The position numbers were made by a program, and so were the translations under genes. From an uncultured Sutterella sp. (GTDB lineage Bacteria; Pseudomonadota; Gammaproteobacteria; Burkholderiales; Burkholderiaceae_F), in assembly GCA_900754475.1 (NCBI GenBank), contig CAAECY010000146.1, positions 1 through 18,360 on the forward strand: 18,360 nt of DNA, read 5' to 3'. Shown here piece after piece: positions 1 through 7,503 of this stretch (positions are counted from its first letter, which is position 1; each line of letters starts with the position of its first letter). The notes under the pieces are model-generated. The model did not search any database, had not been told where the DNA came from, and saw only the letters and a program-made list of their open reading frames with translations.

Positions 1-1
1 T

Positions 2-43
2 CCTGCGATCGACAAGGAGGTTCTGAAGGACGTTCCCTTCTGA
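2..43 (+). CDS. Possible 3' end of a plus-strand gene cut by the window edge
   Basis: Frame 2 reads PAIDKEVLKDVPF and then a TGA stop. The charged and hydrophobic mix with no rare codons resembles a genuine C-terminus, and the plus-strand coding potential stops there. A hairpin (arms 16-21 and 43-48, with inner arms 25-29 and 36-40) overlaps the stop. A run of eight T lies at about 81-88, without a strong stem directly before it. Thirteen residues are too few to name a family. If real, the gene converges on the ABC importer operon that ends at 208. Confidence 0.3.
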   Translation, partial: PAIDKEVLKDVPF

Positions 44-100
44 CCTCCCTGAAAATCAACACTTGGTCGGAACAGAGCCTTTTTTTTCGTTTGTACTTCG

Positions 101-139
101 CAAAAAACCGGTTCGCTCGAGGGAATCGATACGAACCGG
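101..139 (-). terminator. Intrinsic terminator of the ABC importer operon
   Basis: Read on the minus strand, CCGGTTCG (139-132) pairs perfectly with CGAACCGG (115-108) across a 16-base loop, and is followed at once by six T (107-102). It lies about 70 bases beyond the stop of the binding-protein gene, where the operon should end. Confidence 0.7.
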
Positions 140-207
140 CGTGCGTTCGGCGGCTTTCGTCCGAAGGGGAACGGGCGCACGACGGCGCCCTTCCCCTGCG
201 AGGGCGA

Positions 208-1149
208 TTACTTGAGCGCGGACGGGAGAATGAGGCTCTTCACGTCGACCGCCTTTTTCATCATGCCGTTTTCGAGCAGGAACGCCTGGTCCTTTTCAAG
301 GGAGGCGATGTCGGCGTCGGTGAGCGTGTCGTAAAAGCCCGAGCCGTCGTAGAGCTTCGCCGCTTCTTCGACGGTGACGCCCTGAGCCTTGGCGCCGATG
401 CGAAGGGCTTCGTCCTTGTTGGCGCGGATCCAGGCGAGCGCGGCGCGGTTCACGGCGACGACGCGGTCATAGGCTTCCGGATACTGTTCGGCGAATTCGC
501 GACGAACGGTCATGACGAGGTTCGGGTCGACGTAGCCGTCGCAGGTGACGATCGTCTTCGCGCCCGCATCGTTCGCCTTGAGGATGAGGTTCGCGGCGAG
601 AAGCGCGGCGTCGGCCTTGCCGGCCACGACGGCCGTCATGGCGGCCGCGGGGTCCATGTTCACGAAGTCGACGTCGGAGATGGAAAGTCCTTCCTTCTTG
701 AGGGCCGCCACGAGCAGCTGATGGAGGACGGTCCCCTTCGGGCCCACCACCGTCTTACCCTTGAGGTCCTTCACGGAGAGGGCTTCGCCGGGCTTCCCGA
801 CGATCGCGAAGATCCCCTTCGGGTGCGCGACGCCCGTTGCCACCGCGATGGGGTTCCCGGCACCCGCCGCCATCAGAAGGCTCGCCGTATTCATGACGGC
901 CGAGAAGTCCAGATCGCCCGACGCCATCGCCTGACCCTGCTGGGCGCCCGAATTGATGACGCGCCAGTCGATCTTGACGTTCTCGTTCTTGAAGGCCTCT
1001 TCAAGCATGCCGCGCTCCTTCATGACGATGTTCTGAAGGTTGAAGGGCGCCTTCACGTACGTGATGCTGATCGATTCGGGGAATTGGGCGGCGGAAAGGG
1101 CCGCCGAGGCCGCCATGAGAAGCGCGGCCGCAATGCTCTTGATACGCAT
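208..1149 (-). CDS. Periplasmic substrate-binding protein of an SsuA/TauA/NrtA-type ABC importer
   Basis: This 313-residue protein begins with an export signal: MRIK, a hydrophobic stretch rich in Ala and Leu, and a probable signal peptidase I site near SAA|QF at residue 21. No lipobox cysteine is seen. The mature part has the type 2 periplasmic binding fold pattern of the NMT1/SsuA group, with an ITYVKAPFN first strand, SGDLDFSAVMNT, a DLKGKTVVGPKGT segment and VVAGKADAALLA. Such proteins capture sulfonates, taurine, nitrate or pyrimidine thiamine precursors; the sequence does not decide among these. It is the last gene of the operon, 103 bases after the fused permease-ATPase. That gap holds a GC-rich imperfect hairpin followed by a T-rich stretch (about 1176-1195), which could change its expression relative to the upstream gene. 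The Shine-Dalgarno before the ATG is weak. Confidence 0.85.
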   Translation of the reverse strand: MRIKSIAAALLMAASAALSAAQFPESISITYVKAPFNLQNIVMKERGMLEEAFKNENVKIDWRVINSGAQQGQAMASGDLDFSAVMNTASLLMAAGAGNPIAVATGVAHPKGIFAIVGKPGEALSVKDLKGKTVVGPKGTVLHQLLVAALKKEGLSISDVDFVNMDPAAAMTAVVAGKADAALLAANLILKANDAGAKTIVTCDGYVDPNLVMTVRREFAEQYPEAYDRVVAVNRAALAWIRANKDEALRIGAKAQGVTVEEAAKLYDGSGFYDTLTDADIASLEKDQAFLLENGMMKKAVDVKSLILPSALK

Positions 1150-1252
1150 GAGTGGTGTTCCGAAAGATTGGAATTAGAGAATCAAATAAAAGGTCGAGCC
1201 CGTTCCGTACGCGGCGGGGGATCGGGGCCCGGCCGCTCGGAAAGGCGTGTGT

Positions 1253-2911
1253 TTATTGTAACGACGCCCCTCCGAGGAGGCGCGTGAGGATCCGCTCTTC
1301 GAGCGCCGCCGCTTCAAGGCCCGCCTCGCGTTGCGCGGGGTCCGCGACGGCGGGCTCCGTCACGAGGCGCCCCGCTTCGAGAATGCGGATTTCGTCCCCG
1401 AGGCGCACGGCCTCGCGCACGTCGTGCGTGATGAGAAGGACCGTCATCGGGCGTTCGGTGAGAATCGTGCGGCAACGCCTCTGAAGCGCCGTACGCGTAA
1501 GCGCGTCGAGCGCCCCGAAGGGTTCGTCCATGAGAAGCACCTCGGGGTTGCGCGCGAGCGCACGCGCAAAGCCCACGCGCTGCGCCATGCCGCCCGAGAG
1601 CTCCTCGGGGTAGGCATCGGCCCGATCGCCAAGCCCCACCACGTCAAGCGCCGCCAAAGCCCGCCCGCGCCGCTCGGCTTCGGGGACGTGCAGAATCCCC
1701 ATTTCGACGTTTTCGACAACCGTCTTCCAGTCGAGAAGCATCGGGCTCTGAAAGACGATCCCGATCGCGGGTCGAAGCGCAGAAGCGTCACTCCCCGCTT
1801 TCCGCTCGAAACGCACGGCCCCCGCCGTCGGAGCCGAGAGGCCCGCGACGATTTTGAGGAGCGTCGTCTTCCCGCAGCCCGAGCGCCCGAGGAGCGCCGT
1901 CACGCGCCCCGCGGGGAAGGTGTCGGTGAGGGCCTCAAAGGGCGCGGTGCCTCCGGGGAAGGTCTTCCCGAGCATTTCAATGCGCACGGCGGGAAGGTCC
2001 TGTTCGGGGGCCTTGGCGGCGTAGGAAGCGTCCGAAGCGTTCGGATGCGTCGAGGACGTCACCGAAGAAGAGACGCGCTTCAAAGGCTTCGTGCGGCGCA
2101 TGCGCGCTTCGAAGTATTCGGCTCCCTTCTGAAAGAGCACGTCGCAGAGAATGCCGAGGAGCGCGATCGTCAGCACCCCCACGAAGACGACGTCGGTGCG
2201 CGCCATGCTCGAAGCGTCCTCGATCAGGTAGCCGAGGCCCGAAGCCGCGGCGATGAGTTCGGAGCCGATCAGGGCGCGCCAGGCGTAGCCGAAGCCGAGT
2301 CTCAAACCCGTCAAGAGTCCTCCGAGCGCCCCCGGCACGTGGATGTGGCGGAGACACTCGCCCGGCGTCAGCTCGAACGCACGGGCGTACTCGCGCCAGC
2401 GTGCGTCGACCGCCCTCAGAGACGAGAGCGCGTTGAGGTAGACCGGAAAGAAGCTAGAAAGGACGACGATGGCAAGTTTCGGCGCTTCGCCGATCCCGAG
2501 CCAGAGAATGAGTAGCGGCACGAGGGAGAGCGGCGGCACGACGCGAAGGCTCTCCAACACGATCGAGGCCCCCTCTTCCCAGCGGCGGCGCCGGTAAAAG
2601 AGGAAAGCGAGAAGGAGTGCGGTCGCTGCCGAAATCAGAAAGCCCGAGACGACGCGTGCAAGCGAGGCGGCCGCGTGCTTCACGAGCTCCCCCGTCTCCA
2701 GGAGTTCCGCCGCCGCACCGAAGACGCGCCCGGGCGAGGGGAGAAGCAAGGGCGGAAAAAGGCGCGCCTCGGCTGCGAGGTACCACGCGAGGAGAATCAG
2801 CAGCGGGAGGAGCGCGCGGCGCGCGACGCCGCCCAAATCGACGCCCGACGGGCGCTTCTCGGGCGAAGTCGAAAGATCGTCCTTGCGAACGAAAGGCGTG
2901 GGCGTCGTCAT
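1253..2911 (-). CDS. Fused ABC importer permease-ATPase (SsuC-SsuB type)
   Basis: One 552-residue reading frame carries both the membrane and the ATPase subunits that are normally separate proteins. Residues about 30-270 are a MetI/SsuC-like permease with several membrane helices and the EAA loop at about 174-206 (EYARAFELTPGECLRHI). A polar Ser/Thr-rich linker covers about 275-305. Residues about 308-552 are the ATPase, with Walker A GRSGCGKTT at 342-350, Q-loop FQSP at 387-390, signature LSGGMAQR at 438-445, Walker B VLLMDEP at 458-464 and H-loop THD at 495-497. All catalytic motifs are intact. I chose the ATG at 2911, preceded by GGAGGA; the frame stays open to 3058, but that extension translates a dispersed repeat and is not protein-like. 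A homodimer would supply two permease and two ATPase domains. Together with the binding protein this makes an inner-membrane importer of unknown substrate, possibly sulfonate, taurine or nitrate. Confidence 0.88.
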   Translation of the reverse strand: MTTPTPFVRKDDLSTSPEKRPSGVDLGGVARRALLPLLILLAWYLAAEARLFPPLLLPSPGRVFGAAAELLETGELVKHAAASLARVVSGFLISAATALLLAFLFYRRRRWEEGASIVLESLRVVPPLSLVPLLILWLGIGEAPKLAIVVLSSFFPVYLNALSSLRAVDARWREYARAFELTPGECLRHIHVPGALGGLLTGLRLGFGYAWRALIGSELIAAASGLGYLIEDASSMARTDVVFVGVLTIALLGILCDVLFQKGAEYFEARMRRTKPLKRVSSSVTSSTHPNASDASYAAKAPEQDLPAVRIEMLGKTFPGGTAPFEALTDTFPAGRVTALLGRSGCGKTTLLKIVAGLSAPTAGAVRFERKAGSDASALRPAIGIVFQSPMLLDWKTVVENVEMGILHVPEAERRGRALAALDVVGLGDRADAYPEELSGGMAQRVGFARALARNPEVLLMDEPFGALDALTRTALQRRCRTILTERPMTVLLITHDVREAVRLGDEIRILEAGRLVTEPAVADPAQREAGLEAAALEERILTRLLGGASLQ

Positions 2912-2946
2912 GGCGTGCGAAGTCCTCCGGTATGGCGAGTGCGTGT

Positions 2947-2982
2947 TACGAAGCGAGTGTAGCGCCCGAAGGAGGTCCGGGC
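2947..2982. repeat. Dispersed 36-base repeat, copy 1
   Basis: It matches 3229-3264 in 34 of 36 positions, in the same orientation. The plus-strand core is AGCGCCCGAAGGAGGTCCGG. The GCCCG/CGGGC ends can form a short hairpin with a purine-rich loop. Its minus-strand side contains TACACT, which resembles a -10 box and lies about 40 bases upstream of the ABC importer start. It could therefore take part in transcription, but no matching -35 was found. Confidence 0.75.
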
Positions 2983-3228
2983 CCAACCTCCGGAAGGGGC
3001 TTTCGAGGCCTGCGGATTGCGCCGCCCCCGAGGCTCTGCTCCCGCAACGAGCTCGCAAAATGCCTCAAGACAAGGTTCCCGAAACCGACCGATGCCGTCC
3101 CCGCCTTACGCCTCGTGGCGGCGGGGGCGGATTTTGTGCCCACCAGCGAATAAATATTCAAGGCTACGGATCGCTACTCGCCGTAGGGATTCACAGCATA
3201 TTTGAGGGGCGTATCGGCAAAACTCGGG

Positions 3229-3264
3229 TACGAAGTGAGTGTAGCGCCCGAAGGACGTCCGGGC
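3229..3264. repeat. Dispersed 36-base repeat, copy 2
   Basis: Second copy of the repeat at 2947-2982, differing at two positions (T for C at base 8, C for G at base 28). In this copy the loop contains the palindrome GGACGTCC. It lies directly downstream of the antiporter terminator on the transcribed strand. The two copies bracket about 246 bases of non-coding DNA. Confidence 0.75.
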
Positions 3265-3270
3265 TTCCGT

Positions 3271-3302
3271 AAATAAAGAACGGGCGCGGAAATCCGCGCC
3301 CG
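3271..3302 (-). terminator. Intrinsic terminator of the antiporter gene
   Basis: CGGGCGCGG (3281-3289) pairs perfectly with CCGCGCCCG (3294-3302) around a four-base loop. On the minus strand the stem is followed by the T-rich TTCTTTATTT. It lies about 50 bases after the antiporter stop codon. Confidence 0.75.
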
Positions 3303-3353
3303 TCGGTCGTCGATCCTTCGCGAGCGGGCCGGGCCCGCTCGGGGAAACTATCC

Positions 3354-4766
3354 TCAGATGAGGAAGAGCATGTCGACGAGGAAGAAGGTCGGGAAGAGGA
3401 TCCCCACCGACCAGAGCATGTAGCCGAAGAAGGTCGGCATCTTCACGCCGCGTTCGTGGCAGATCGCAACCGTCATGAAGTTCGGCGCGTTGCCGATGTA
3501 GGTCACGGCCCCCATGAAGACCGAACCCATCGAGATCGCCATCAGCGTCTGGGCGTCTTCGTTCATGAGCACCGTGGGATCGCCCCCCGCGAGGTTGAAG
3601 AAGGCGAGGTACGTGGGCGCGTTGTCGAGGAACGCCGAGAGCGTGCCCGTCAACCAGAAGAAGACCGTGTTGTTGAACGTGCCGTCTTCGAACGTGACGA
3701 GCGAAACGAGCGGAGCGAAGGCCCCGTGGTTGCCGGCGCGCAGCATTTCAAGCACGGGCACGATGCAGCAGAAGATCCCGAAGAAGAGCTTCGCGACTTC
3801 GAGGATCGGGTCCCACGTGAAGTGGTTGGCTTCGCGCGTCGCCTTCGCGGTGAGCGCAAGCGACAAGCCCGCCGTCACGATGAAGATCGCGTCGCGCGCG
3901 AGGGACTCGTACGCGAAGTGAACGCCCAGGAGCGTGACTTCGGAACCGGAGCGCCAGAAGCCCGAAAGGAGCACGCCGCCGATGATGAACCCGAGGAAAA
4001 GGATGTTGATCCCGCCGTCGATCCCGAAGGGCTTCGTATCTTCGGGCGCCTTGAAGCCGTCGGCGACGTCCTTCTTGAACATGGCGGAGTCGATCGCGAT
4101 GTAGATCCCGAGAAGGATCGCGCACGCGAGGAGCCACGGGAGAATGAGGTGTTCGGCCGTCCAGAAGAAGCTCACGCCCTTCAGGAACCCGAGGAAGAGG
4201 GGCGGATCGCCGAGCGGCGTCAACGCACCGCCCACGTTCGCCACGAGGAAGATGAAGAAGATGAAGGTGTGGAGCTTGCGCTTGCGGCCTTCGTTCGCCT
4301 GGATGAGCGGACGGATGAGGAGCATCGCGGCGCCCGTCGTGCCCATGAAGTTCGCGAGCACCGCGCCGAGCGCGAGAAAGCCCGCGTTGACGATCGGACG
4401 ACCCACGAAGGTGCCGCGCACGTGAATGCCGCCCGCCACGATGAAGAGCGCCCCCACGAAGATGAGGAAGGGCACGTAGTCGACGAGCAGAATGTGGATG
4501 ATCGCGTCGAGACCCGTGCCGACGCCGAGGAACCCCATCAGGGGAACCGCACAGCAGAGCGCCCAGAAGACGGCGACCTTGCCGAAGTTGTGATGCCAGA
4601 AGTGGGGAGCGAAAAGCGGGAAGAGCGCGATCGAGAGCAGAATGCCCGCAAACGGAACGGCCCAGGCCAAACCGAGTTCGGCGCCGTTGAGACCCGCCGC
4701 GAACGAAGCCGCCGGCAAGAGGGCCCCGATCGCCGCGAGAGAACGCAGAAGCGTCGTTCGAGACAC
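3354..4766 (-). CDS. Sodium:proton antiporter-like membrane protein (CitMHS/NhaD-related, ion transporter superfamily)
   Basis: This 470-residue, very hydrophobic protein has roughly 11-12 predicted membrane segments after a signal-like N-terminus (ASFAAG near residue 20-25). The segments MGTTGAAMLLIRP (141-153), VGGALTPLGDPPLFLGFLKG (178-197) and, later, SAFLDNAPTYLAFFNLAGGD are the helix-breaking, charged loops expected of the ArsB/NhaD/CitMHS ion transporter superfamily. Homologues are usually labelled sodium:proton antiporter or putative citrate transporter, and the transported ion is not proven here. The gene starts with GTG at 4766, preceded by AAAGGAG seven bases upstream. It is monocistronic, with a terminator on either side, and sits behind a long hairpin-rich leader that may regulate it. 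Na+/H+ exchange at the inner membrane is the best guess, with organic-acid transport the alternative. Confidence 0.82.
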   Translation of the reverse strand: MSRTTLLRSLAAIGALLPAASFAAGLNGAELGLAWAVPFAGILLSIALFPLFAPHFWHHNFGKVAVFWALCCAVPLMGFLGVGTGLDAIIHILLVDYVPFLIFVGALFIVAGGIHVRGTFVGRPIVNAGFLALGAVLANFMGTTGAAMLLIRPLIQANEGRKRKLHTFIFFIFLVANVGGALTPLGDPPLFLGFLKGVSFFWTAEHLILPWLLACAILLGIYIAIDSAMFKKDVADGFKAPEDTKPFGIDGGINILFLGFIIGGVLLSGFWRSGSEVTLLGVHFAYESLARDAIFIVTAGLSLALTAKATREANHFTWDPILEVAKLFFGIFCCIVPVLEMLRAGNHGAFAPLVSLVTFEDGTFNNTVFFWLTGTLSAFLDNAPTYLAFFNLAGGDPTVLMNEDAQTLMAISMGSVFMGAVTYIGNAPNFMTVAICHERGVKMPTFFGYMLWSVGILFPTFFLVDMLFLI

Positions 4767-4797
4767 GAGTGGACTCCTTTATGGTGTCGTTCGTCCG

Positions 4798-5018
4798 ATC
4801 CCCGGGGGATGCGGGAGGGTACGGCACCGGTGAATCCGCCGGCCCGAGGGGAGCCGGAAGACGTGCCGAACCCAAACGGGATCGAACGTTCTTGGTTGGA
4901 GAAAGGTGTGCGTCGGAAAGGGGGAGAGGGTTCTTTACGACCCTTTCGCTCGTGGGGCTCAACGCCCGTCCTTTCCGATGCGCGCCAAAAGCGTAGTGGT
5001 GTCCGAACGGTGTCGGAC
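4798..5018 (-). promoter_or_regulatory. Hairpin-rich leader of the antiporter gene, candidate structured RNA
   Basis: No gene is seen between 4767 and 5119. On the transcribed strand the leader first holds an inverted repeat GTCCGA/TCGGAC (5018-5013 with 5006-5001). Next comes a three-way-junction-like unit: a 9-base closing helix (4978-4970 with 4921-4913) enclosing GGGC-GTTGA-GCCC (4967-4955) and AGGGT-CGTAAAGA-ACCCT (4944-4927). Then follow a 6-base helix (4868-4863 with 4827-4822) enclosing a CCGGC/GCCGG hairpin (4857-4839), and the palindromic ATCCCC-C-GGGGAT (4810-4798) about 30 bases before the start codon. The arms are visible in the sequence; folding in vivo and ligand control are inference. 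I do not recognise it as a known riboswitch class. Confidence 0.45.
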
Positions 5019-5057
5019 GACTTGAGAAAATACACCGAATCGACCCCGAACGGTGAG

Positions 5058-5094
5058 AAAAAGCCCCCGAAAAAAGGATTTTCGGAGGCTTTTT
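5058..5094 (-). terminator. Strong, probably bidirectional terminator after pncB
   Basis: AAAAAGCC (5058-5065) pairs with GGCTTTTT (5087-5094). An inner pairing of about seven bases (CCGAAAA type) makes a long stem with A/T-rich flanks on both sides. On the minus strand the stem ends in GGCTTTTT, about 26 bases after the pncB stop. It insulates pncB from the antiporter leader. Confidence 0.85.
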
Positions 5095-5119
5095 CGTCTT
5101 TCGGGCTACGTCGTGCGCC

Positions 5120-6292
5120 TTAGGCGATCCCGAAGACCTGTCGCAGGTACGCGAGGTACCCTTCGTCCTCGCACATACCCTTTTCGGGAGCGTCGGAAAT
5201 CTTCGCAACGGGCTGGCCGTTCGCCTTCACCATCTTGATAACGACGTTGAGGGGCGCGGGGCCGCGGTCGTTCATGAGGTTCGTGCCGATCCCGAACCCC
5301 AAGCGCACCCGCCCGTGGAAGCGCCGGTAGAGTTCGATCACCTTCGGAATCGTGAGCGCGTCGGAGAAGATGAGCGACTTCGTGCGCGGATCGCACCGGT
5401 TCGTGCGCCAGTGTTCGATCATGCGCTCGCCCCAGACGAAGGGATCGCCCGAATCGTGGCGCGCCCCGTCGAAGAGCTTGCAAAAGTACATGTCGAAGTC
5501 CTTGAGGAAGGGCTCCATCCCGTAGACGTCGGAAAGCGCAATGCCGAGGTCCCCTCGGTATTCTTTCGCCCACATTTCAAACCCATACACCTGACTGTCG
5601 CGCAACCGCGGCCCCAAGGCCTGGCAGGCCTGAAGGTATTCGTGCGCCATCGTGCCGAGCGGAATGAGTCCCAATTCCTTCGCGAACATCACGTTCGACG
5701 TGCCCGAAAGCTGCGGACCGAGGTCGCGCTTCAGGATTTCGATCACGCGCTTTTGCCACGCGCGCGAGAAACGGCGGCGCGTGCCGTAGTCGGAAATGTG
5801 AAGGTCCGCGTTGTCGGGCTCTTCTTTAAGAAGGCGGATCTTTTCGCCGAGGCGCCGCAGCCCCTCCTCTTCGGAGAGATCCGGGTAGCGGCGTCGGAAG
5901 TACACCTCGTTGACGATCGCAAGCACCGGGATTTCGAAGGGAATCGTGTGCAGCCACGGCCCCGCGATGCGGATGTCGATCCCGCAGGGGAATTCGTCCG
6001 AGGGACGGATGTCGACGTACTTGCGCTTCAGGTGAAAGAGGCTCAGAAACTCGATGTAGTCCGACTTCATGAAGCGCAGCGACGCCAGGTACGCAAGCTC
6101 CTCGTCGGTGAAGTAGATCGACGTGAGGTGGTCGATCTCGGCCGCGATCTCGTCGATCATCGGACGAAGGTCGACGCCGGGCGTACGGCACTTGAAGCGG
6201 TACTCGACCTCGGCGGCCGGGAACTGGTGCAGCACGCACTGCTGCATCGTGAATTTGTAGAGGTCCGTGTCGAGAAGCGACTGAATGATCAT
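5120..6292 (-). CDS. pncB: Nicotinate phosphoribosyltransferase
   Basis: The enzyme joins nicotinate to phosphoribosyl pyrophosphate, using ATP, to give nicotinate mononucleotide in the cytosolic Preiss-Handler branch of NAD salvage. The 390-residue length fits the family (about 400 in E. coli). Recognisable segments are LLDTDLYKFTMQQ at 6-18, YGTRRRFS at 169-176, SGTSNV at 196-201, GTMAHEY at 213-219 with the histidine (217) expected to be phosphorylated, HDSGDPF at 279-285 and GFGIGTNLMND at 332-342. The ATG at 6292 follows AGAAAGG at good spacing. A hairpin and a TACAAT box lie in the 137-base gap after nagZ, so it may have its own promoter. It ends at a strong terminator. No key residue appears to be missing. 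Confidence 0.96.
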   Translation of the reverse strand: MIIQSLLDTDLYKFTMQQCVLHQFPAAEVEYRFKCRTPGVDLRPMIDEIAAEIDHLTSIYFTDEELAYLASLRFMKSDYIEFLSLFHLKRKYVDIRPSDEFPCGIDIRIAGPWLHTIPFEIPVLAIVNEVYFRRRYPDLSEEEGLRRLGEKIRLLKEEPDNADLHISDYGTRRRFSRAWQKRVIEILKRDLGPQLSGTSNVMFAKELGLIPLGTMAHEYLQACQALGPRLRDSQVYGFEMWAKEYRGDLGIALSDVYGMEPFLKDFDMYFCKLFDGARHDSGDPFVWGERMIEHWRTNRCDPRTKSLIFSDALTIPKVIELYRRFHGRVRLGFGIGTNLMNDRGPAPLNVVIKMVKANGQPVAKISDAPEKGMCEDEGYLAYLRQVFGIA

Positions 6293-6312
6293 GAAAGCCT
6301 TTCTTCGAAAGT

Positions 6313-6377
6313 GTCGGGGCGCCCGTGCGCCCCGACGTCGTGAGCCTCATTGTAGAGGGCGCGCCCGAGTCGGGCGC
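6313..6377 (-). promoter_or_regulatory. nagZ-pncB junction: two hairpins around a -10-like box
   Basis: A perfect 10-base stem, GTCGGGGCGC/GCGCCCCGAC (6313-6322 and 6327-6336, loop CCGT), lies about 20 bases upstream of the pncB start. A second stem, GCGCCCGA/TCGGGCGC (6361-6377), lies just after the nagZ stop. Between them the minus strand reads TACAAT (6354-6349), close to the -10 consensus, but no good -35 is visible at 16-18 bases. Neither stem has a T-run. They may be rho-independent-like pause sites or leader structures for pncB. Confidence 0.35.
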
Positions 6378-6429
6378 TCCTCTCGGGTTTTCCGATCGTT
6401 TCGAATGGTTGAGCGATGCGCCCGACGTC

Positions 6430-7449
6430 TCAGAGGCCCGAGAGCTTCGCGAGCGCCCGACGGTAGGTCTCCAACCCCTCGAGCACTTCGCGATCGAGAC
6501 CCTCGTCGGCGGGCATCAAGCGCGCCAGGCGCTCGTTGAAGTGTTCGCCTCGGTTCCACTTGAGAATGCCGAGGAGTTCGTCCGCTTCGTCGGGGTGGTT
6601 GCAATGCAGGAGCGCGTCGCACCCCGAATCGAGCGCGCGGCGGGCGCGTTCCGCCACGGTGAGGTTCCCGACCGCACCCTTCATCGAGAGGTCGTCCGAG
6701 AAAAGGAGCCCCGTAAAGCCCAAACGGTCGCGAAGGATCGTACGGAGAAGTTCCGGCGAATAGGTGGCGACTTCGCCCCCGAAGGCCGTGTAGGCGACGT
6801 GCGCCGTCATCGCGGCGCCGAGCGAGGGCGCAAGTGCTTCGTAGATCGCAAGATCCGCTTCGACGGCTTCGCGCGGGCGTTCGTCGACGGGAAGCGCCAC
6901 GTGGCTGTCGGCCTCGGCCCAGCCGTGGCCGGGGTAATGCTTGCCGCAGGCCGACATGCCCGCTTCCGCAAGCCCCGCCGTCAAGGCCGCGCCGTGACGG
7001 ATCACCGCCTCGCACGTCGCCCCGAGCGCGCGGTCGCCGATCACGCCCGAGCGACCGTAGTCGATGTCGAGCACGGGCGCGAAGGTCATGTCGACGCCGC
7101 AGGCACGCAACTCCGCGCCGAGCACGAACCCCGCCGCCCAGAAGGCCGAGGGGCCCTTTTCGCGCAGCGTTGCCATGGCGGGGACGTGCGTGAAGCCTTC
7201 GCGAAAGCGCTGCACGCGCCCCCCTTCGTGGTCGACCGCTATGACGACGCCCGGGCGCTCGGCGTGGATTTCGGCGCACAAGGCCGCAAGCTGCTCGCGC
7301 GAAGCGTAGTTGCGCGAAAAGAGAATGACGAGGCCCGTCAGCGGATGACGAAGTCGGGCGCGTTCGCGCTCGGTGAGTTCGAGCCCTTCGAGGTCGATCG
7401 TCACGGGGCCGAGCGTCGCGGCGCGCTCGAGGTTGCGTTTCGTAAGCAT
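6430..7449 (-). CDS. nagZ: Beta-N-acetylhexosaminidase NagZ (glycoside hydrolase family 3)
   Basis: NagZ is a cytosolic enzyme that removes GlcNAc from GlcNAc-anhydroMurNAc peptides during peptidoglycan recycling. The 339 residues match the usual size of about 340. The family marks are intact: GPVTIDLEGLELT near the start, AVDHEGGRVQRFR at 71-83, the catalytic-loop KHYPGHG at 170-176 followed by DSH, and the nucleophile region SDDLSM at 251-256. I chose the ATG at 7449, preceded by GAAGGA; the frame is open 25 codons further, but those codons give a basic, histidine-rich stretch not seen in the family. It lies 108 bases after recO. In related genomes acpS usually stands directly upstream, and it is missing here. 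Confidence 0.95.
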   Translation of the reverse strand: MLTKRNLERAATLGPVTIDLEGLELTERERARLRHPLTGLVILFSRNYASREQLAALCAEIHAERPGVVIAVDHEGGRVQRFREGFTHVPAMATLREKGPSAFWAAGFVLGAELRACGVDMTFAPVLDIDYGRSGVIGDRALGATCEAVIRHGAALTAGLAEAGMSACGKHYPGHGWAEADSHVALPVDERPREAVEADLAIYEALAPSLGAAMTAHVAYTAFGGEVATYSPELLRTILRDRLGFTGLLFSDDLSMKGAVGNLTVAERARRALDSGCDALLHCNHPDEADELLGILKWNRGEHFNERLARLMPADEGLDREVLEGLETYRRALAKLSGL

Positions 7450-7503
7450 GGCGTGGTGTGTCCTTCGGCGTCCCGGGCAATGCTGCTCCCGACCGTCGGA
7501 CCT

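Larger units (their letters stand above)
2912..3353. other. 442-base non-coding gap between antiporter gene and ABC importer operon
   Basis: No convincing gene is present. The gap holds the antiporter terminator (3271-3302), two copies of a 36-base repeat (2947-2982 and 3229-3264), an inverted repeat CTACGG/CCGTAG (3164-3169 and 3181-3186), a small AT-rich inverted repeat GAATA-AA-TATTC (3148-3159) and a GC-rich hairpin near 3109-3127. The promoter of the ABC importer must lie here. The AT-rich stretch around 3148-3160 is the best place for it, but I cannot point to convincing -35 and -10 boxes. Confidence 0.6.

Noticed and set aside
81..107. T-run and A-run at 81-107 as a plus-strand terminator for the left-edge gene
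   Set aside because: No convincing stem stands directly before the T-run. The A-run is better explained as the tail of the minus-strand terminator at 101-139.
2912..3058. N-terminal extension of the fused permease-ATPase up to 3058
   Set aside because: It reads through the dispersed repeat and gives an Arg/Ser-rich stretch unlike a permease N-terminus. The ATG at 2911 has GGAGGA in front.
2946..3161. A 71-residue minus-strand frame starting MNIYSLVGTKSAP in the gap upstream of the ABC importer
   Set aside because: Its end is simply the translation of the 36-base repeat, it has no clear Shine-Dalgarno, and the rest is low-complexity basic sequence. A dispersed repeat explains it better than a gene.
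4913..4978. Match of the antiporter leader to a known riboswitch class such as fluoride, guanidine or SAH
   Set aside because: The conserved core sequences of those classes that I can recall are not present. Only the helix layout resembles a structured RNA.
3456..5123. Long plus-strand frames opposite the antiporter, and similar ones opposite era, lepA and fabF
   Set aside because: They are antisense shadows of high-GC genes: rich in Arg, Glu, His and Asp, without domains, and lying exactly over strong minus-strand genes.
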